A stretch of 64,000 nucleotides of DNA, taken from contig CBDIDH010000002.1 in NCBI GenBank assembly GCA_965277595.1, positions 62,001 through 126,000 of the forward strand, written 5' to 3'. Both the position numbers and the translations under genes were made by a program. This stretch comes from CBDIDH01 sp965277595. Lineage in GTDB: Bacteria; Planctomycetota; Planctomycetia; Isosphaerales; Isosphaeraceae. Positions 53,341 to 61,589 of this stretch are shown here, piece by piece. Numbering within the stretch: the first letter of the stretch is position 1; the number at the start of each line of letters is the position of its first letter. The notes below the pieces were generated by a model. The model saw only the letters and a list, made by a program, of their open reading frames with translations. It ran no database searches and had not been told where the DNA came from.

Positions 53341-53419
53341 AATGACCAATGACCAATGACTAATGACCAAAAAACATTATGAACAGCCCCCAGATCCGGT
53401 CATCGGTCATCGGTCATCA
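53341..53419. repeat. Inverted pair of heptamer repeats (CCAATGA and CATCGGT)
   Basis: Three to four units of CCAATGA (53341-53370) are followed 27 bases later by three units of CATCGGT (53397-53419). One is close to the reverse complement of the other, so a stem-loop can form. The pair lies between the two DUF1559 genes. Confidence 0.82.
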
Positions 53420-53467
53420 AACAAAAACATGATCCCCACCCTGTTCCCTCATCGGAGGTTTTCCACA

Positions 53468-54298
53468 ATGCCCGCCCGGTCGACCCGTCGCGCCGGTCTA
53501 TCGTTGATTGAGGTGCTCGCGGTCCTGACGATCATCGCCGTGATCCTCTCGCTGATGCTCCCGGCCGTGGCCCGGTCGCGCGAAGGAGCGCGGCGGTCCG
53601 GTTGCATCAATAACCTCAGACAACTTGGCCTGGCCTTGCACAATTATGAAGGCACCTTTCTGGTCCTTCCCAGCGGCGACATCGACCGCGCGGGACCGAT
53701 TGTCGATGGTCCCGACGGGCGGCGGTTGGGCTGGCTCGTTCAGATCCTTCCATTCATGGATCAGGGTTACCTGGCGGTCGCGGTGGATACCAGGCTCTCG
53801 GTCTTCGCCCTCGAAAACACGACGGTTGCGTTGACGCAGATCAGCAGCCTCGCCTGCCCGTCCGACCCCTATCACCCCGCGCCCGGTGTCCGCGCCCAGA
53901 GCAGTTACGCAGGGTGTCACCACGACGTCGAGGCGCCGATTGACGTGGACAACCACGGCGTTTTTTATCTGAACAGCCGAGTCAGCCATGCCGGCCTGTA
54001 TGACGGCAGTTTTTGCACGATCTTCGTCGGCGAATGCCGCCGCGATCCGTCCGACCAGAGCGGCTGGATGGCCGGCACCCGCGCCACGCTTCGCAACACC
54101 GGAACGATGCTCAACGCCCCCATCCAGAAGCTCCCCAGTGTCGTCGGCGGGTTCGGCTCATATCACCCCGACGGCGCGAATTTCAGCTTCGGCGACGGCT
54201 CCGTCCGCTTCCTTACCGAATCGATCCAGCCCACCATCTACCAATTCCTCGGCCACCGCGACGACGGCGAGATCATCAACGAAACCGACATGCACTGA
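53468..54298 (+). CDS. DUF1559 pseudopilin-like protein 2 (H-X9-DG)
   Basis: This 276-residue paralogue of the preceding DUF1559 protein has prepilin motif G-LSLIEVLAVLTIIAVILS, NNLRQLGLALHNYEGTFLVL, LACPSDPYHP and HPDGANFSFGDG (H-X9-DG). A GGAGG precedes the start at 53468; the open frame before it is repeat sequence. It has a shorter insertion between the two conserved halves than paralogue 1. Convergent with glpD. Confidence 0.94.
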   Translation: MPARSTRRAGLSLIEVLAVLTIIAVILSLMLPAVARSREGARRSGCINNLRQLGLALHNYEGTFLVLPSGDIDRAGPIVDGPDGRRLGWLVQILPFMDQGYLAVAVDTRLSVFALENTTVALTQISSLACPSDPYHPAPGVRAQSSYAGCHHDVEAPIDVDNHGVFYLNSRVSHAGLYDGSFCTIFVGECRRDPSDQSGWMAGTRATLRNTGTMLNAPIQKLPSVVGGFGSYHPDGANFSFGDGSVRFLTESIQPTIYQFLGHRDDGEIINETDMH

Positions 54299-54312
54299 TC
54301 TTTCCAAATCCA

Positions 54313-55875
54313 TCACCCCGGAAAGACATACCCAGCCGCTAGTTTTGTATACGCTTCCACCTGTTCCGCCTCCCAGCGCGAATCTCGCCCCAGTTCCGCC
54401 CCGAGAATCGCGGCAACCCTCGGCGCCGCGATGATGCTGGCGCGTGCATCGAGCAAGAGTGCCCGGGTTCGACGCGCCAGCACGTCTTCCACCGTCCGCG
54501 CTCCCTCCTCACGCACCCCCCAGACAACCTCGGCGTCGCGGTACGGAAGCGACGGACTGAGCAAATTCCCGAGTTCGGGCCGATCCCTCGCGAGCGCCTC
54601 AATGGCGGGTGCGTCCGACCCATACCCCTTGAGCGGACCTTCATCCGGCTGATCTGTCCAGCCGTGAAGTTTGAGATCGGCCGTGATGCAGGGGCGTTCG
54701 GGAAGGTCGGCGACCCGGACCGCCTGGCCGACGGCATCGGCGGCCATTCGCCGATAGGTGGTCCACTTGCCGCCGGTCACCGTGACCAGGCCCGACTTCG
54801 CGACGATCACCGCATGCTCGCGTGAGAGTTTGGCGGTCGACGTCGCCTCCTTCGCGGCGATCAACGGCCTGAGCCCGGCGAAGACGCTTAACACGTCGGC
54901 CTCGGTCGGGTCGTCGGCCAGGTATCGGGCCGCGTGTTTGAGCAGGAAGTCGAGTTCTTGCCGCGACGCCTCGGGTTCGTCGACCGGCTTATCCACGGGC
55001 GTATCGGTCGTCCCGACGATCACGCGACCATTCCACGGAATCGCGAAAATCACCCGGCCATCGTCCGTCTTCGGCACCAGCATGGCCGTCTCGCCCCGCA
55101 AGAATTTGCGGTCAAGGACCAGGTGCGCCCCGCGACTCGGCGCGATCAACCTCGGCGCACCGGCCTCGTCAAGCCTCCGAATCTCATCCGCGAAGACGCC
55201 GGTTGCGTTCACGACCCCCCGCGCCGCGATCGCCAGGATCTCGCCGGTCTCGGCATCCCTCGCCTGGACCCCGACCACCTGCCCGCGCGATCCCTTCACA
55301 ATCGCCTCGACGCTCATCCTGTTGAGAATCGACCCACCCCGATCATCCGCCGTTCGCGCCAGCGCGACGGCCAGCCTCACGTCGTCGAACTGCCCATCCC
55401 GATAAATCACCCCCCCGCGCAATCCCTCCGGTTCCAGGTTCGGCACCATCCGAAGCGCCTCGGCCCGATCAACTTGCCGCGAACGCCCCCGCCCCTTTGC
55501 CCCCGCGAGCCTGTCATACACCCAGAGCCCCGCCGCGTAATACGACGCCTCGCCCCAGGCATGCGCGGGAACCAGAAACTCCCTGTCATGCACGACTTGC
55601 GGCGCATTCTTCAGAAGAATTTCCCTCTCCCTCAGTGCCTCGCGCACCAGACCCAACTGCCCCCGCTCCAGATACCTGACTCCTCCATGAATCAGCTTCG
55701 TGCTCCGGCTCGACGTCCCCTTGGCGAAGTCATCGCGTTCCAGCAAGAGCGTCCGATACCCCCGCGACACCGCATCGACGGCCGTTCCCAGCCCCGTCGC
55801 TCCACCTCCAATCACCAGAACATCCCAGACCGCGCCTTTTCTCAGCGTTTCCAGCGTTTGCTCTCTTGGCGTCAT
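54313..55875 (-). CDS. glpD: Glycerol-3-phosphate dehydrogenase (FAD-dependent)
   Basis: This 520-residue membrane-associated flavoenzyme oxidises glycerol-3-phosphate to dihydroxyacetone phosphate, passing electrons to quinone. The FAD-binding motif is VLVIGGGATGLGTAVDA (near residue 20), and the family motifs TSSRSTKLIHGGVRYLE, VNATGVFAD and VTGGKWTTYR follow. The C-terminal DAO_C domain (VVWGVREEGARTVEDVLARR) is present. The ATG at 55875 begins the conserved protein; the long open frame upstream, up to 56316, is low-complexity and not conserved. Confidence 0.96.
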   Translation of the reverse strand: MTPREQTLETLRKGAVWDVLVIGGGATGLGTAVDAVSRGYRTLLLERDDFAKGTSSRSTKLIHGGVRYLERGQLGLVREALREREILLKNAPQVVHDREFLVPAHAWGEASYYAAGLWVYDRLAGAKGRGRSRQVDRAEALRMVPNLEPEGLRGGVIYRDGQFDDVRLAVALARTADDRGGSILNRMSVEAIVKGSRGQVVGVQARDAETGEILAIAARGVVNATGVFADEIRRLDEAGAPRLIAPSRGAHLVLDRKFLRGETAMLVPKTDDGRVIFAIPWNGRVIVGTTDTPVDKPVDEPEASRQELDFLLKHAARYLADDPTEADVLSVFAGLRPLIAAKEATSTAKLSREHAVIVAKSGLVTVTGGKWTTYRRMAADAVGQAVRVADLPERPCITADLKLHGWTDQPDEGPLKGYGSDAPAIEALARDRPELGNLLSPSLPYRDAEVVWGVREEGARTVEDVLARRTRALLLDARASIIAAPRVAAILGAELGRDSRWEAEQVEAYTKLAAGYVFPG

Positions 55876-56133
55876 CCGTGTCCTCGACTCCTTTTTCCCG
55901 ACGTTTCTGGCCTTCGCGAGCCTACCGCCGATTCCCCCTCGCCGTCGAGTCCCCCCGAACCCCGGACGACTCGACTCGGTTCTCTCGATAATGATTCTGG
56001 AGACGTGTCTCTCTCGGTTTTGTTCCTGGGAAATGGACCACTCATGCGATCGCTTCCAGCCCCGACGACGCCCCTCGCTCCTCGACCCTTCGCGCTGTCG
56101 CGCCGCGCGACACTTCGCCCCGTCGAATTTGCG

Positions 56134-56525
56134 AAACGAAGCCAACATTCCCTCCAGGATCACACCCTCTTCCCTTCCTTGCAACATTGGCTTCGAACCC
56201 ACACGCTTCCCCCTTTTTCTCAGAGCCCCCTGAACCAAACGAAGCCAACTCTGGCCCGTTTCGATCTCCCAATTGCGTCGGTACACGTTCCGTCGACATC
56301 TTGGAAACCTCGGCAAGCCAAGGCTTTACACTCCTTGCATGTCCAATGCTTAACAACACCGTCCCTCGCCGCGACTCCAGATCCAATCCCTGATTTTCAA
56401 ATCGAAGCCACCGAGCAAACCGACTCTGTTCGCTTCGTTCCGACCTCTTCGGCCTCCCAACTCACCACCAAAACGAAGCCAACTGTTTCGCCTCTTCGCC
56501 TGGTTCGTTTTCCCAACGAAGCCAG
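56134..56525. repeat. Irregular array of a 13-base motif (AAACGAAGCCAAC)
   Basis: The exact 13-mer occurs at 56134-56146, 56237-56249 and 56471-56483. Variants occur at 56399 (AAATCGAAGCCACC) and 56514 (CAACGAAGCCAG), and an inverted copy (TTGGCTTCG) at 56187. Spacing is irregular (30-150 bases) and the intervening bases are unrelated, unlike a CRISPR or tandem array. Confidence 0.8.
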
Positions 56526-56585
56526 TCTCTCGCCCTGATCCGATCAGCGCGGTGCGTTCTTGAAGAATGATCAATGACAAAAAAA

Positions 56586-56637
56586 TTTGTCCTTTGTCCT
56601 TTGTCCTTTGTCCTTTGTCCTTTGTCCTTTGTCCTTT
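56586..56637 (+). repeat. CCTTTGT heptamer tandem array
   Basis: About seven nearly perfect units of the 7-mer TTTGTCC, followed by TTTTGACCTTAC. The same trailing words follow the inverted repeat at 46954. Unit length 7 is exact throughout. Confidence 0.92.
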
Positions 56638-56693
56638 TGACCTTACATCAATTCATCAATCCCAACCAATGGATATGCTCGTCCCGAGCCTTC

Positions 56694-56718
56694 CTCGGTC
56701 ATCTGTCATCGGTCATTC
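56694..56718 (+). repeat. CATCGGT-class heptamer patch
   Basis: GGTCATC units, one with a single change (TGTCATC), then GGTCATT. Same class as the stretches at 53397 and 63449. Confidence 0.65.
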
Positions 56719-56926
56719 CCCCTCCCCAACCCCACGGCTAACCCATCCCAGGGGGCCAAAAAATCGCATTCCCTAAAAATTCCCTGAACTCGACGCCTAT
56801 TCTGGCCGACAAGCCGCGTTGACGGTTCCCGACCCTCGACGTATGATCCCGCCGCGAACCAAGGTCACCAGAGGGCGTTCGTCCTCCTGGGTGGTCTCCG
56901 ACCAAGGATGGAAGGGAGGTCGTCTC

Positions 56927-58264
56927 ATGCGGTCGATCATCGTGCTGCTCGCTGCAACGCTCGTCGGCGCCGGCCGGTCAGACAGCCCCGAGCCCGCCAT
57001 GATTACCTATCAGTGGAAGTTTCTGGAGATGGACGGCCTGAACTGGCGGTCAACCCTCCATCCGACATTGCAACCCGTCGCCCGACAGGGCTCGGCCTCG
57101 GTCTGGACGACCTCGCGCGAGACCGCCAGCAAACTCGCCGAGACCGCCTCGAAAGTCGTGGGAGCGCCTCGGGTTACGTCAAACCCCGACGGCAAGAGCA
57201 CGGTCTTCAACAACCAGACTCGCAAGATCGTCTCCGAGGCGACCCGCGAGGCCGACGGACCGGTCAACCATGCCTCGTTTGTCGGCTACGTTCCCCGTCT
57301 TGAAGACATCGCCGAGGGGTATTCGGCCGAGGTCACGGGTCGAAAGCTTGACCAAGGGGTTCTCGCCAACCTGACGCTCGTCGATCGCCGGATCACCGCG
57401 ATGCACCCCGTCGCGCTCACCGAGGCCCTTGAGCCGAAGTCGGCCGAAGTTGGGAAGCCCAAGGCCATCGAGATCACCCTTCAGGTTCCCGAGTATTCCC
57501 AGACTTCCGTCTCGGGCGAGTGGCTGATTCCCAAAGATGGCGTCCTCGTCGTCAGCCTCGGCGTCCACACCGTCGCCGATCGCAAGGGGAAGGCCGTCGC
57601 TCGCGAGTACCTCGCCGTTCTCGAAGCCTGCGAGACCGAGGTTGAGCCCGCCTCGGAGGCCGTGGGCCTGGTTCATCCCGACATTCGTATCTTGCCCCTG
57701 GCGACGGTCAGCCGGGCGTCGGTGAATCTTCCGCCTACCTCGGTTGATCGCCCCGGCGCGGCGAATCTTCAAATGCCGATGGCCTCGCCCGGCCTGCCCA
57801 GCCGGTCACTCCCCCGGGCGCTCGACTCCACGGGTCGGCCCGTCGAGATGCCGCCGCTTCCCGCCGAGACGACCGTGACGATGCTTCCTGGCACCTCCGA
57901 TCCCTGCGCCAGCCCCCAGGCCCGGGTCGCGTCCCCCTCGCCCACGGAACCGCTCGCCTGGCGCAAGAGCACGCTTCTCGACCCCGAAGCGATGCCGGCC
58001 GGCGCGTCCGCGTTCAAGCTTCCCACGAAAGACGAGACGCTGGAAACCGCCTTGAATCACCTCCGCCGCGTCGATGGCTCGGACGACCGCGCCCCGGCGC
58101 CCCCGTCGTGCTGTGCCTCGGCCGCGTATTGTTGCGAGGATGACGATGACACCAAAACGGCAACGGCGCCGACCGACGCCGCCACGAAGTCTTTCCGGTT
58201 CACGATTCCTCTGTACGCGGGTTTCAAGATCGAGGTCAACGCCACAATCCAGCCGAAGAACTGA
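56927..58264 (+). CDS. Exported protein, possibly secretin-like
   Basis: This 445-residue protein has a start after GGGAGG and a hydrophobic N-terminus (MRSIIVLLAATLVGAG). The middle has beta-rich segments: QPVARQGSASVWTT, a strand pair around VVGAPRVTSNPDGKSTVF, and EGYSAEVTGRKLDQGVLANL. These patterns resemble the outer-membrane secretin domain in type II secretion proteins, but no secretin signature is certain. The C-terminus is Pro/Ser-rich with clustered Cys before an acidic run (CCASAAYCCEDDDD). It is 3 kb from the pseudopilin operon. Function unknown. Confidence 0.7.
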   Translation: MRSIIVLLAATLVGAGRSDSPEPAMITYQWKFLEMDGLNWRSTLHPTLQPVARQGSASVWTTSRETASKLAETASKVVGAPRVTSNPDGKSTVFNNQTRKIVSEATREADGPVNHASFVGYVPRLEDIAEGYSAEVTGRKLDQGVLANLTLVDRRITAMHPVALTEALEPKSAEVGKPKAIEITLQVPEYSQTSVSGEWLIPKDGVLVVSLGVHTVADRKGKAVAREYLAVLEACETEVEPASEAVGLVHPDIRILPLATVSRASVNLPPTSVDRPGAANLQMPMASPGLPSRSLPRALDSTGRPVEMPPLPAETTVTMLPGTSDPCASPQARVASPSPTEPLAWRKSTLLDPEAMPAGASAFKLPTKDETLETALNHLRRVDGSDDRAPAPPSCCASAAYCCEDDDDTKTATAPTDAATKSFRFTIPLYAGFKIEVNATIQPKN

Positions 58265-58296
58265 GCCGGAAGCTTCGGCCCAAGCTCCAATCAGCG

Positions 58297-58339
58297 ACGC
58301 CGAAAGGACGTTCACGCCCGAACGTCCCTCGGCGTTTTG
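58297..58339. terminator. Hairpin terminator between convergent genes
   Basis: GGACGTTC pairs with GAACGTCC and ACGCCGA with TCGGCGT around a small bulge, with loop ACGCCC and then TTTT. It starts 32 bases after one stop and ends 12 bases before the other, so it may serve both genes. Confidence 0.78.
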
Positions 58340-58350
58340 CGTTGAGGCGT

Positions 58351-59118
58351 TCAGAGCGCGACCGAGTAACCGCCATCGACCGGCACGGCGACCCCGGTCA
58401 CGAAATCACTCGCGTGGCTCGCCAGCCAGACAGCCGTTCCGGCCATGTCGCTCGGCTTCGCCCAGCGCTTTTGCGGGGTTCGAGCCAGCACGCGCTCGTT
58501 GAGGCCGGGGACCTCGACCCGGGCACGCTCGGTCATCTCGGTATCAAACCAGCCGGGGAGGATGGCATTGACCTGAATGTTGTCGACGGCCCAGGCCAGG
58601 GCCAGGCTCCTGGTTAACTGGACAACCGCCCCCTTGCTCGCGGCATACGAAACGGCATAGCTTGACCCGAACGTCGACGCCATGCTACCGATGTTGATGA
58701 CCTTGCCGGTGCCGCTCGCCTTCAAATGCGGATAGGCGGCCCTGGCCATTAGAAAGGCACTCGTGACGTTGCCGTCCATCACCCGACGCCATTCGTCGTC
58801 GGTCATCTCCTGCGGCAGTTTGCGGACGATGATTCCCGCGTTATTGACCAGAATATCCAGCCTTCCGAACCGGCCGATGACCGCATTGAGAGCCCGCGCG
58901 ACGGCTTCGGCATCGGTCACGTCGGCGGCGATGGCCAGGGTGTCCGCGCCGGTTTCGCGGGATAAATCGGTCGCGGCATTCTCGGTCTTGGCGACGTTGC
59001 GGCCGAGCAGGGCCACGCTTGCCCCGGCCCCGGCCAAGCCTTCGGCGATTCCCAGGCCGATCCCGCCGTTGCCCCCGGTGATGAGCGCGACCTTGCCCGA
59101 GAGGTCAAAGAGGTTCAC
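58351..59118 (-). CDS. Short-chain dehydrogenase/reductase
   Basis: This 255-residue classical SDR has the dinucleotide motif ITGGNGGIGLGIAEGL, NNAG (93-96), catalytic Ser in INIGSMAS, Tyr and Lys in YAASKGAVVQLT and the PG-x-x-xT segment (ILPGWFDTEM). The C-terminus VTGVAVPVDGGYSV is standard. It resembles 2-deoxy-D-gluconate or glucose dehydrogenases, but the substrate is unknown. Unlike the SDR relic at 7 kb, it is intact. Confidence 0.94.
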   Translation of the reverse strand: MNLFDLSGKVALITGGNGGIGLGIAEGLAGAGASVALLGRNVAKTENAATDLSRETGADTLAIAADVTDAEAVARALNAVIGRFGRLDILVNNAGIIVRKLPQEMTDDEWRRVMDGNVTSAFLMARAAYPHLKASGTGKVINIGSMASTFGSSYAVSYAASKGAVVQLTRSLALAWAVDNIQVNAILPGWFDTEMTERARVEVPGLNERVLARTPQKRWAKPSDMAGTAVWLASHASDFVTGVAVPVDGGYSVAL

Positions 59119-59253
59119 GGCGATGGTCTCCCCGTTTGGCGGTCTTCGGTCGATCTCTCGGGAAAAAACCGCGGTCTAGCCACGACCGCGCCCGGACTTC
59201 ATAATAGACGTCACGCCGACCGACGACCAATCCGCCAATCCCTGGAAATTTTC

Positions 59254-59285
59254 GGTCCTTGGCCATCGGTCATCGGTCCTTTTTG
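59254..59285 (+). repeat. CATCGGT heptamer patch upstream of the aminopeptidase gene
   Basis: Two to three GGTCATC-type units (GGCCATCGGTCATCGGTCC) adjoin a CCTTTTTG word. They lie in the 278-base divergent spacer between the SDR and aminopeptidase genes. Confidence 0.65.
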
Positions 59286-59396
59286 AAACCTCAGAGGCCC
59301 CGCCACAGCCTAACGCCGGACGGCCTTTCTTCGCAACTGACCCGCTCCGACCTGGACCCGCGTCCGGTCCGACCGGGGAGACGGAGCCCCCGATCA

Positions 59397-60512
59397 ATGC
59401 CCGACCCGCGCTGGGATCAACTCGCCGAGATCCTGATTAACCACTCCACCCGCCTCGCCTCGGGTGAGTCGCTCTTGATTGAATGTTTCGACCTCGACGA
59501 TAGCACCTTGCCCCGCCTCCTTGTTCAAAAAGCCGCGCGCAAGGGGGCCTTTCCGCTCGTCGAGACCAAGGATACCCGGATTCTCCGCGACCTGATCCGC
59601 CACGGTTCCGAAGGCCAGATGCGCCTTTTTGGCGACTGCGAACGCTATCGGATGGAACGGGTCAACGCCTACATCGCGCTCCGAGGCGCCCGCAACATCA
59701 ACGAGATGGCCGACGTTCCCGGCGAGAAGATGAACCTGTATAACTCGCTCTTCATGAAGCCGGTCCACTTTGACTGCCGGATCAAGAAGACGAAATGGTG
59801 CGTCCTTCGCCTCCCCAACGCCAGCATGGCCCAGCAGGCTGGAATGAGCACCGAGGCGTTCGAGAACTTCTATTTTGACGTCTGCAACCTCGACTATCCC
59901 CGCCTCGCCCGCGCCCTGGAACCGCTCGTTCAGCGGATGACCGAGGCCCGAGAGGTTCACATCACCGGACCCGAGACCGACCTGCGATTCTCGATCGCGG
60001 GCATTCCCGTCGTCGCCTGCGCCGGGGAGATGAACATCCCCGACGGCGAGGTCTTCACCGCTCCCGTGCGCGATTCGGTTGAGGGCTACGTCCGGTTCAA
60101 CGCCCCGACGGTGTATCAGGGGAGTTCCTTTGACGGCGTCCGGTTCACCTTCGAGAAAGGCCGGATCGTCTCGGCCGATTGCGCCGGGGGCGACGCCAAG
60201 AAGCTCCGGCGGATTCTCGACGCCGACGAGGGGGCCTCGTACATCGGCGAATGGTCGATCGGCTGCAACCCCCGGGTCTTGAACCCGATGCGCGACATCC
60301 TTTTTGACGAGAAGATCGCCGGCAGTTTCCACCTGACCCCGGGCAACGCCTACGACGAGGCCGACAACGGCAATCGATCCAAGATCCACTGGGATCTCGT
60401 CCAGATACAGCGTCCCGAGTTCGGCGGCGGCACGATCTCTTTCGACGGCGTCCCCATCCGCATCGACGGCCGCTTCCTCCCCCCCGACCTCCAGCCCCTT
60501 GACCCTGAATAG
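59397..60512 (+). CDS. M29 family metallo-aminopeptidase
   Basis: This 371-residue aminopeptidase of the thermophilic AmpS/PepS type has two metal ions in its active site. It shows GEMNIPDGEVFTAPV (metal-binding Glu), IGEWSIGCNPR (Glu) and HLTPGNAYDEADNGN with the family His. The N-terminal ASGESLLIEC is typical. The ATG is at 59397; the upstream open frame overlaps the repeat patch. The stop is directly followed by a heptamer array. Confidence 0.93.
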   Translation: MPDPRWDQLAEILINHSTRLASGESLLIECFDLDDSTLPRLLVQKAARKGAFPLVETKDTRILRDLIRHGSEGQMRLFGDCERYRMERVNAYIALRGARNINEMADVPGEKMNLYNSLFMKPVHFDCRIKKTKWCVLRLPNASMAQQAGMSTEAFENFYFDVCNLDYPRLARALEPLVQRMTEAREVHITGPETDLRFSIAGIPVVACAGEMNIPDGEVFTAPVRDSVEGYVRFNAPTVYQGSSFDGVRFTFEKGRIVSADCAGGDAKKLRRILDADEGASYIGEWSIGCNPRVLNPMRDILFDEKIAGSFHLTPGNAYDEADNGNRSKIHWDLVQIQRPEFGGGTISFDGVPIRIDGRFLPPDLQPLDPE

Positions 60513-60603
60513 CCCTTTGCCCTTTGCCCTTTGCCCTTTGCCCTCTCTCCTTTGCCCTTTGCCCTTTGCCCTTTGCCCTTTGCCCTTTGCCCTTTGCCCT
60601 TCG
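60511..60603 (+). repeat. CCCTTTG heptamer tandem array
   Basis: About twelve units of CCCTTTG with one irregular patch (CTCTCTC) in the fourth unit. It begins at the aminopeptidase stop. It is open in the frame of the next gene, but would give only Phe-Ala-Leu-Cys-Pro repeats. Confidence 0.93.
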
Positions 60604-60647
60604 TCATCCTGACGACTCGGAACGCGCGACCGCGAGGAACCCAGGTC

Positions 60648-61526
60648 ATGCCCTTCGCCCTGATCGTCGGACTTGCCATGCTCGGCCAGTCGAAGGCCGA
60701 CCCGGACCAGTTCCCGCTCGCCCTGCACCGAAGCATGGAAGTTGATGACATCGACCGCGAGATCCAGCGCCTTCACGATACGACCCTGTTAAAACGATCT
60801 CAGCTTGCCGCCTCGCAGCGCCTCGCTCAGCGAGGACTCGTTGCTCCAGGCGACATCGAGCGCGAGACCTCGGAACTTCATTACCAGGAAGCCCGCGAGG
60901 CCGAGGCCCACACTTACCGGGCGCTGAAGGTTTACGAGCGTGACGTCCTCGGCCAGGTCATTCCCGCCGACGAGCGCAAGGCGTATGCACTCTTGCTCGA
61001 CTGGGTCCGCAAGCAACTGGCGATCGCCAAGATCGACGTCGATTATCGCGAGTACCTCGTCAAGCAAAACCGCGCCCTGATGACGCGCAAGGCCGTGAGC
61101 CGACACGAGGTTCAGGACGCCGAGCTTGCCTATTACACCGCCCTCGCCAGCGTCGCCCTGAGCCGATCGCGCGAGGCTCAGGTCCTGATGGAACTGAACC
61201 CCCGGACGGGCGACAAGGCGTATGATCCGGTCGAGTTCAAGCGGCTCAAGTCCGAATACCTCAAGGCCCGCGTCCACTATTACGAGGTTGCCCTCGAAGG
61301 ATCTCAACGCCGACTGGAAGTCGCCCGCGAGCGGTCTCGCATCGGCCTGATTCCGCCCCAGGAAATCAGCATCTTTGAACAGGCCGTCGCCGATGCCGGC
61401 ACCTTGCTCGCCACCGAACGCAAGGCGCTCGAACACCACGAAAGCCAGCCCAGCGTCGAGCCTCCCAAGCGTCGCCCCGGCCAGAACGCCCGACGCCCCA
61501 ACCCATTAACACGCGACCTTTCGTGA
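60648..61526 (+). CDS. Exported coiled-coil protein of unknown function
   Basis: This 292-residue protein starts at the ATG at 60648, with a short hydrophobic leader (FALIVGLAMLGQSKAD). The rest is almost all alpha-helical with heptad-like spacing (ERETSELHYQEAREAEAHTY, LKSEYLKARVHYYEVALEGS), resembling the coiled-coil part of TolC-type or membrane-fusion proteins, but no beta-barrel or lipoyl domain is present. The C-terminus is basic and Pro-rich. A periplasmic spacer or scaffold role is a guess. Confidence 0.78.
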   Translation: MPFALIVGLAMLGQSKADPDQFPLALHRSMEVDDIDREIQRLHDTTLLKRSQLAASQRLAQRGLVAPGDIERETSELHYQEAREAEAHTYRALKVYERDVLGQVIPADERKAYALLLDWVRKQLAIAKIDVDYREYLVKQNRALMTRKAVSRHEVQDAELAYYTALASVALSRSREAQVLMELNPRTGDKAYDPVEFKRLKSEYLKARVHYYEVALEGSQRRLEVARERSRIGLIPPQEISIFEQAVADAGTLLATERKALEHHESQPSVEPPKRRPGQNARRPNPLTRDLS

Positions 61527-61589
61527 ATCCAAGAGCCTCTGGAAAGAGAAACTCTCTCTCACTCTCAGCCAACCGGAGTTGACCCCGTG

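Larger units (their letters stand above)
55876..56926. other. Gene-free kilobase with two repeat classes
   Basis: No supported gene. The spacer between glpD and the next gene contains the AAACGAAGCCAAC motif set (56134-56525), a CCTTTGT heptamer array (56586-56637) and a CATCGGT patch (56694-56718). Open frames on both strands are products of the repeats and base composition. Both promoters must lie at its ends. Confidence 0.75.

Noticed and set aside
55876..56316. N-terminal extension of glpD to an ATG at 56316
   Set aside because: The 147 added residues are Arg/Gly-rich with no homology to GlpD; the conserved protein starts at 55875.
48511..60603. Heptamer arrays as possible CRISPR arrays
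   Set aside because: Units are contiguous 7-mers with no spacers and no cas genes are present.
60531..60647. N-terminal extension of the coiled-coil protein through the CCCTTTG array
   Set aside because: The extension is only repeat-encoded; a leader peptide begins at the ATG at 60648.
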